Origin: Streptomyces sp. NBC_01210
GTDB lineage: Bacteria > Actinomycetota > Actinomycetes > Streptomycetales > Streptomycetaceae
Length of the DNA: 64,000 nt
Reading direction: 5' to 3'
NCBI RefSeq assembly: GCF_036010325.1
Contig: NZ_CP108549.1
Location: forward strand, 1,922,001 to 1,986,000
Shown here: in pieces, positions 59,224 through 64,000 of the stretch
Position numbering within the stretch: position 1 is the stretch's first letter
Layout of the letters: each line of letters starts with the position of its first letter
Translations under genes and position numbers: made by a program
Notes under the pieces: generated by a model
Databases searched by the model: none
Told to the model about the DNA's origin: nothing
Seen by the model: the letters and a program-made list of their open reading frames with translations, nothing else

Positions 59224-61914
59224 TCACGACGCGGCCACGCGCACTGCCGTGACCTTGTACTCGGGGCAGGACGTGACGGTGTCCGCGTGGTCGGAGGTGA
59301 GGCTGTTCACTCCGCTCGCCGGGAAGTGGAACGAGCAGAAGACCTGGCCGGGGGCGGTCTGTTCGCTGACCCGGGCGACGAGCCGGGCCCGCCCATGCCG
59401 GCTCTCCACGGAGACCTGCGTGCCGTCCCGCAGGTCGTACCGGATGGCGTCGTCGGGGTGGATGTCGAGGAAGTCGACCGGGTCGAGTTCGAGGTTGCCG
59501 CCGCGGCGGGTCATGCTGCCGGAGTTGTAGTGGGCCCAGCGCCGACCGGTGACCAGGACCAGCGGATAGTCGTCGTCGGGCTGTTCACCGGGTGGGAGAT
59601 AGGGGGCCGCGGCAAGGTGGGCCCGCCCGTCCGGCGTGGCGAACCTCTCCGCGTACAACGTGGCCTCTCCCGGGCGGCCGGAGTCCGGGCAGGGCCAGGG
59701 GACGGCGCCTTCTCGGTCCAGCCGGTCATGGGAGAGACCGGCGAAGACGGGCGCGACCCGTCCGCACTCGGCCAGGGCATCGGCCGGAGTCGCGCAGCCC
59801 AGGTCGACTCCCATCACCGCAGCAAGGGAACGTACGACGTCGAAGTCGGTTCGGGCGTCTCCCGGTGGGGGCACGGCGGGGCGGACTCGCTGGAACCGGC
59901 GGTCGAAGTTGACGAAGGTGCCGTCTTTCTCCAGCCAGGACGCGACCGGTAGCACGATGTCGGCGTGCCGGGCGGTCTCGGACAGGAACAGTTCGTTGCA
60001 GACGACGAGCGAGCATGCGTCGAGGGCCTGGGCCACCCGGTTTGCGTCGGGGTCGGTGGCGCGGACGTCCTCGCCGATGACCCACAGTGCGCGCAGATTC
60101 CCGGCCCGTGCGGCGGCGAACATGTCCGGGATCCGCAGGCCGGGCCGGTGCGGAACAGGTACGCCCCACACCGCCTCGGCCCGTGACCGGGCGGCCGGGT
60201 CGGTCACCTTTCCGTACCCGGGCAGCAGGTCCGGCAACGCGCCCATGTCGGAGGCGCCTTGGACGTTGTTCTGGCCACGCAGCGGGTTGACCCCGTAGCC
60301 GCGGTCTGTGCCCACGGCACCTCGCAGGATCGCGAGGTTGGCCAGCGACCGCACCCCGTCCGTGCCGTGCAGGTGCTCGGTGACGCCCAGGCCGTAAACG
60401 ATCGCGGGGCGTTCGGCCCGCCCGTAGAGCCGAGCGGCGGCGACCACGTCCGCGGCGGGTACCCCCGTGATGTCCGCGACCTGTTGGGGCGAGTAGTCGT
60501 CCAGCAGCTCGGTGAGTTCCGGGAGGCCGGTTGCTCGCCGGCGCAGGAACCCCTCATCGATCAGTCCTTCTGCGAGCAGGACGTGGGCGAGCCCGTGAAA
60601 CAGCGCGACGTTGGTGCCGGGGCGGGGGCGCAGATGCACGTCGGCATGCAACGCGAGCCCGACGGCGCGGGGGTCGGCGACGACCAACCGGGCCCCACGC
60701 AGAACGCGTTGGAGCAGTCGCGCTCCGACCACCGGGTGGGCCTCGACAGGGTTGGCGCCGACCACCAGTAGGCAGTCGGCCCGCTCGACGTCGTCGAAGC
60801 TGTCGGTGCCGCCGGAGAGTCCGAAGGAGGCCGTCAGGCCGGCGGCGGACGGGGAGTGACACAGACGCGAGCAGTTGTCGACGTTGTTCGTGCCGATGAC
60901 AACCCGCATGAACTTCTGAACGAGGTAGTTCTCCTCGTTGGTGGCGCGGGCCGACGAGATCGCCGCCACGGCGTCCGGGCCGCCCGTGTCAACGGCCTCG
61001 CGCAACCCCCGGGCGACATGGCCGAGCGCTTCGTCCCAGCCGACCGGCTCCAGATGGCCGTCGCGTCGCAGCAGAGGTCGGGTGAGCCGTTCGGAGGAGG
61101 TGAGATATCCGTGCGCGAAGCGGCCCTTGACACACGCGTGCCCCCGGTTGACCGGGCTATCCCGGGCGGGCAGAACGGCGGTGACCTCGCCGTCCTGGGT
61201 AGCGACCTCGAGGGAACATCCGACACCGCAGTAGCCGCAGGTGGTGCGCGTCAGCGCCGCCGCGGACCGATTGGCGGAGGTGAGCCCGCGCCCCGGGCCC
61301 GGCTCGGTGATTGCACCCGTGGGGCAGATGTCGACACAGCCGCCGCAAGCCACGCAGTCCGACTCGGCCCAGGACCCGCCGGTCCCGGGGGCCACGACGG
61401 TGTCCGCTCCCCGCCCGACCAGGGTGAGGGCGAAGGTGCCCTGCACCTCGGCGCACATGCGGACACACCGGCCGCAGGCAATGCACAGGTCGCGGTCGAG
61501 GTGCACGTACGGGTGGGACTCGTCCCCGCCCCGGCCTCCAGTGGCCTGTGCCGCCTCGGGGCCGACGCCCATCGACCGGCAGACATGCACCAGCTCGCTG
61601 GGGTTGCCGTCGGCGAGGGCCCGCGGCGGCAGGGCGGAGGCGATGAGCTCCACCGCGTCCCGGCGCAGTTGCCGCAGATCGTCGGTGACGGTTTCGACGC
61701 GGACACCGGATACGGCCGGGGTCACGCAGGCCGCCGCGATCCGGCCGTCGGCCCGTACGAGACAGGTACGGCAGGAGCCGACCGGGCTGAGCCGGTCGTC
61801 GGAGCAGAGCGCGGGCAACTCGATCCCGGCCATCCGTACCGCCACGAGCAGGGAGGCTCCCTCGGGCACCTCGATGCTCGTGCCGTCAACGTCGACCCCG
61901 GTCACTGGTCCCAT
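59224..61914 (-). CDS. NAD-dependent formate dehydrogenase, molybdopterin (alpha) subunit
   Basis: 896 residues from ATG at 61914, overlapping the beta-subunit gene by 13 bases. N-terminal 2Fe-2S domain (Cys in PALCSDDRLSPVGSCRTC), ferredoxin-type clusters (LCIACGRCVRMC, DCVACGGCVDIC) and a further 4Fe-4S site (TCGYCGVGC) lead into the molybdopterin oxidoreductase domain. The catalytic position near residue 350 is Cys (NCSRLCHSPSAAG), not selenocysteine. C-terminal dinucleotide-binding fold: YPLVLVTGRRWAHYNSGSMT. It oxidises formate to CO2 and passes electrons to the beta subunit. Confidence 0.92.
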   Translation of the reverse strand: MGPVTGVDVDGTSIEVPEGASLLVAVRMAGIELPALCSDDRLSPVGSCRTCLVRADGRIAAACVTPAVSGVRVETVTDDLRQLRRDAVELIASALPPRALADGNPSELVHVCRSMGVGPEAAQATGGRGGDESHPYVHLDRDLCIACGRCVRMCAEVQGTFALTLVGRGADTVVAPGTGGSWAESDCVACGGCVDICPTGAITEPGPGRGLTSANRSAAALTRTTCGYCGVGCSLEVATQDGEVTAVLPARDSPVNRGHACVKGRFAHGYLTSSERLTRPLLRRDGHLEPVGWDEALGHVARGLREAVDTGGPDAVAAISSARATNEENYLVQKFMRVVIGTNNVDNCSRLCHSPSAAGLTASFGLSGGTDSFDDVERADCLLVVGANPVEAHPVVGARLLQRVLRGARLVVADPRAVGLALHADVHLRPRPGTNVALFHGLAHVLLAEGLIDEGFLRRRATGLPELTELLDDYSPQQVADITGVPAADVVAAARLYGRAERPAIVYGLGVTEHLHGTDGVRSLANLAILRGAVGTDRGYGVNPLRGQNNVQGASDMGALPDLLPGYGKVTDPAARSRAEAVWGVPVPHRPGLRIPDMFAAARAGNLRALWVIGEDVRATDPDANRVAQALDACSLVVCNELFLSETARHADIVLPVASWLEKDGTFVNFDRRFQRVRPAVPPPGDARTDFDVVRSLAAVMGVDLGCATPADALAECGRVAPVFAGLSHDRLDREGAVPWPCPDSGRPGEATLYAERFATPDGRAHLAAAPYLPPGEQPDDDYPLVLVTGRRWAHYNSGSMTRRGGNLELDPVDFLDIHPDDAIRYDLRDGTQVSVESRHGRARLVARVSEQTAPGQVFCSFHFPASGVNSLTSDHADTVTSCPEYKVTAVRVAAS

Positions 61915-63587
61915 CCCGCCAGCCGGTCCCCGTATGCGCGGGCGAGGCTGTGCACGGCAGGTGGGATCCGGCGGCCGAAGGCACACAGGCTCGCTTCGGC
62001 CAGGACATGCGACAGCCGTTCCCACTCATGTCCGGGCGGAGTGCCGGCGGACGCCAGTTCCAGGCCGCGGCGCGAGCCCACGCGGCAGGGTGAGCAGGCG
62101 CCGCAGCTCTCGGCGGCGGCGAACTGCCAGATGTGCCGCAGCACTTCCTCGGGTGGCACGCGCTGGTCGAAGGCGACCAGTCCGGCATGACCGAGGGCGG
62201 CGCCGCAGGCAGCGAGGTCGGCGGTGGTCAGCGGCACGTCCAGCGCGTCGGCGGCGAGGAAGCCACCCAAGGGCCCGCCGACCTGGAGAGCGGTCAGTTC
62301 GGATCCGTCTTTCAGGCCGCCGCCCAGCTCGGTGACGATGCGCCTTACCGGGGTGCCGAGCTCGACTTCGTACGCGCCGGGCCGGGCGAAGCGCTCGGAC
62401 AGGCAGACCAGCTTCGTCCCGGTTTCGTTGAGAGCCCCGCGCCGGGCGTACGCTCCACCACCCCGGGAGACGATCCACGGGATGGCTGCCAGGGTCTCGA
62501 CGTTGTTCACCACGGTCGGCGCACCCCACAGCCCGCGCCGGGTCGGGTAGGGCGGCCGCGGCCGGGCGCAGCCCCGGTCCCCCTCCAGGCTCGCGATCAG
62601 GGCGGTCTCCTCACCCGCCACGTACGACCCGGCGCCCTCCACCACCTCGACGTCCACAGCCGAGGCCGTGCCGTGGACAGCCGGGCCGAAGTGCCCGTCG
62701 GCGTATGCCTGACCGACCGCGTCCCGCATTCGCGCCAGCGCACGCGGATACTCCGAGCGCACCAGCACCACACCCTGGCGGGCACCGCATGCGAAGCAGG
62801 CCAGAGCCAAACCTTCCAGCACCCGCTCCGGATCCGCCTCCATCAACAGCCGATCGGCGTAGGAACCGGGATCGCCCTCGTCTCCGTTGACCACCACCAC
62901 GGTGCCGGGTGCCCGGCCGGCCGCCTCCCACTTCGCCGCGACCCGGAAGCCCGCGCCGCCCCGCCCCCGCAACCCGGAGGCCGCCACTTCCAGCTGTACC
63001 TCGTCAGCAGTGCCTGCCGTCACCATCCGCGGCCACACCTGCCAAGCGGGCTCACCGGCCACCACGCCTCCCAGCAGAACGGGGTCTCCGGTGTCGTCCG
63101 CGGCCGGGATCTCCGGCGCCCGCGGGGGCTCGCGGCCCGCAAGCTGACCGGCCAGTGTCGGGCCGGTGCAGGGCGTATCCCCGTCGAGCGCCGCGGGACC
63201 CGCATAGCAGTACCCCAAACAGCGCACGGCCTGCACAGACGTCGCTCCGTTCGGTGAGGCCGTGCCCGCGGTGATCCCCAGCTCGTGCTCCACCTCAGTG
63301 AGATGCCGTCCGGTCTGCGCGGCGAAGCACGCCGTCGCGGCGCAGACCCGGACGTGACGGTGGCCGTGTGGGGCAACGAGGTCCGCGTAGTAGCTGGCCG
63401 GTCCGAGCGCAGCGGCAGCGGGCAGGCCGATACCGGCGGCGACAGCCGGAGCCCAGACCTCGGGGCTTTCCGCCGTTTCCGCCCTGGCCTCGGCCAGGGA
63501 CTTGATCAGCCGATCTCCCGGCCGCCCACGCCGGTCGGCAAGGGCCCGAAACGCGTCGAATCGGTCCGCAGGACCCACGGGAACCAT
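61902..63587 (-). CDS. Formate dehydrogenase NADH-binding (beta) subunit, NuoE-NuoF fusion
   Basis: 561 residues from ATG at 63587. The first 150 residues are NuoE-like with a 2Fe-2S thioredoxin fold (Cys in CAATACFAAQTG and VRCLGYCYAG). The NuoF part has the FMN/NADH-binding SGLRGRGGAGFRVAAKWEAA, the second Rossmann-like VVVVNGDEGDPGSYADRLLM, and the 4Fe-4S motif ESCGACSPCRVG with the fourth Cys in SLCAFG. It transfers formate electrons to NAD+. First gene of the two-gene operon; no fdhD or accessory gene visible. Confidence 0.92.
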   Translation of the reverse strand: MVPVGPADRFDAFRALADRRGRPGDRLIKSLAEARAETAESPEVWAPAVAAGIGLPAAAALGPASYYADLVAPHGHRHVRVCAATACFAAQTGRHLTEVEHELGITAGTASPNGATSVQAVRCLGYCYAGPAALDGDTPCTGPTLAGQLAGREPPRAPEIPAADDTGDPVLLGGVVAGEPAWQVWPRMVTAGTADEVQLEVAASGLRGRGGAGFRVAAKWEAAGRAPGTVVVVNGDEGDPGSYADRLLMEADPERVLEGLALACFACGARQGVVLVRSEYPRALARMRDAVGQAYADGHFGPAVHGTASAVDVEVVEGAGSYVAGEETALIASLEGDRGCARPRPPYPTRRGLWGAPTVVNNVETLAAIPWIVSRGGGAYARRGALNETGTKLVCLSERFARPGAYEVELGTPVRRIVTELGGGLKDGSELTALQVGGPLGGFLAADALDVPLTTADLAACGAALGHAGLVAFDQRVPPEEVLRHIWQFAAAESCGACSPCRVGSRRGLELASAGTPPGHEWERLSHVLAEASLCAFGRRIPPAVHSLARAYGDRLAGWDQ

Positions 63588-63665
63588 GACCTCATCGTGG
63601 AGGCAGCAGCACAAGGCCGCATCCGGGCGTCGGCGGGGTGTCTGCGTGGGGACGGCGGCCCTCGC

Positions 63666-64000
63666 CTATGGGCTTGGTCCTCCGAGCCGCGGCGTCTCAG
63701 GCCGAGCAGCCTCCGAAGGCGGCACGATCGACGACACCTGAGTCATCGGGCAGACCGCGTCCCACGGTGGTCGCCGTGCCCCGGCCGACGACAGCCCCGA
63801 TCCTGCGCGCCCGCAGGGCCGTGCCAAGGGCGACCGGTCCAAGAGGACGATGCCGCCGACCATGGCGGTGGCGTCGTCCTCAACGCCTGCACAGCCAAGG
63901 CCCAGGTGGACGAGGCGAGCCGCTCGCCGAAGACAGCGATGCCGATCAGCACGGCGCCGATCGGCTCCAGGGTGTCGATGAGCGGCAGGCTGATGGCCAG
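63666..64000 (-). pseudogene. EamA/DMT-family permease C-terminus, frameshifted, cut by window end
   Basis: Entering from the window end, LAISLPLIDTLEPIGAVLIG followed by IAVFGERLASSTWALAVQAL is the second EamA repeat of drug/metabolite permeases. Near 63870 the frame shifts and MVGGIVLLDRSPLA supplies the last helix in another frame. The remainder lies outside the window. It could be a single-base sequencing error. Confidence 0.6.

Noticed and set aside
60856..62190. Long plus-strand open frame opposite the formate dehydrogenase genes
   Set aside because: Antisense shadow caused by high GC at third codon positions; the minus strand encodes clear Fdh domains.
1..64000. CRISPR array
   Set aside because: No series of regularly spaced identical repeats and no cas-like gene was seen.

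Overview
The window is high-GC actinobacterial DNA, most likely from a Streptomyces chromosome or large Streptomyces plasmid. The evidence is the codon use, the many GTG starts, families typical of Streptomyces (DUF6221, DUF6083, XRE regulators with TPR-like tails, DnaE2/ImuB, a sortase-anchored AA10 LPMO) and an actinobacterial-type LexA box. It is an accessory region. Intact operons alternate with IS remnants, truncated genes and junctions where unrelated gene fragments are fused.

Layout. 0-16 kb: a tripartite tricarboxylate transporter locus (tctC-tctB-tctA on the minus strand, divergent CitB-type response regulator) is split by about 12 kb of foreign DNA. The 3' end of tctC and the 5' end of tctB are both missing at the borders. 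The inserted block holds an Abi-like protein, an unusual tRNA-Trp, an HEAGH protein, an XRE regulator, a compact nucleotide-sugar/amino-ligase operon (RmlB-like dehydratase, ATP-grasp enzyme, DegT aminotransferase, LMW tyrosine phosphatase) convergent with a MurG-like glycosyltransferase, a truncated GntR regulator, an XRE-NTPase and a decayed cytosine methyltransferase. 16-23 kb: pseudogenes, an IS5-family remnant fused to an aminoglycoside-phosphotransferase tail, a trypsin-like protease, an IS5-family element with intact ends but a broken transposase, and an exonuclease-BRCT-BRCT-TerD fusion protein.

23-28 kb: a Nudix hydrolase and a divergent XRE regulator flank a translationally coupled operon of small proteins, a SPASM-type radical SAM enzyme and a 54-residue peptide ending in a CSC-DAGDDNPH tail, followed by a hairpin and an acetyltransferase. 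I read this as a RiPP (ribosomally made, modified peptide) locus, and it is the best candidate here for an undescribed system. 28-34 kb: an IS630 remnant, a lower-GC TIR-domain protein, a 3'-half tRNA-Ser fragment that looks like an integration scar, and an intact IS110 transposase.

34-49 kb: a cell-wall-anchored LPMO and a secreted lipase facing a shared bidirectional terminator; an ImuB plus 5'-truncated DnaE2 pair; an NhaA antiporter operon with small membrane proteins; a broken TauE/SafE exporter; and a helicase-DUF6083-XRE module with a 17-bp inverted repeat. 49-54 kb: a second, complete dnaE2-imuB operon with a near-consensus LexA box, so the window carries two copies of the translesion mutasome genes. 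54-64 kb: universal stress proteins, CBS-BON proteins, OsmC and a two-subunit NAD-dependent formate dehydrogenase, the sort of set found in hypoxia/dormancy regulons, ending in a broken EamA permease.

Several genes are broken by single-base indels, some in G/C runs. Whether these reflect real decay or sequencing error cannot be decided from the sequence alone.
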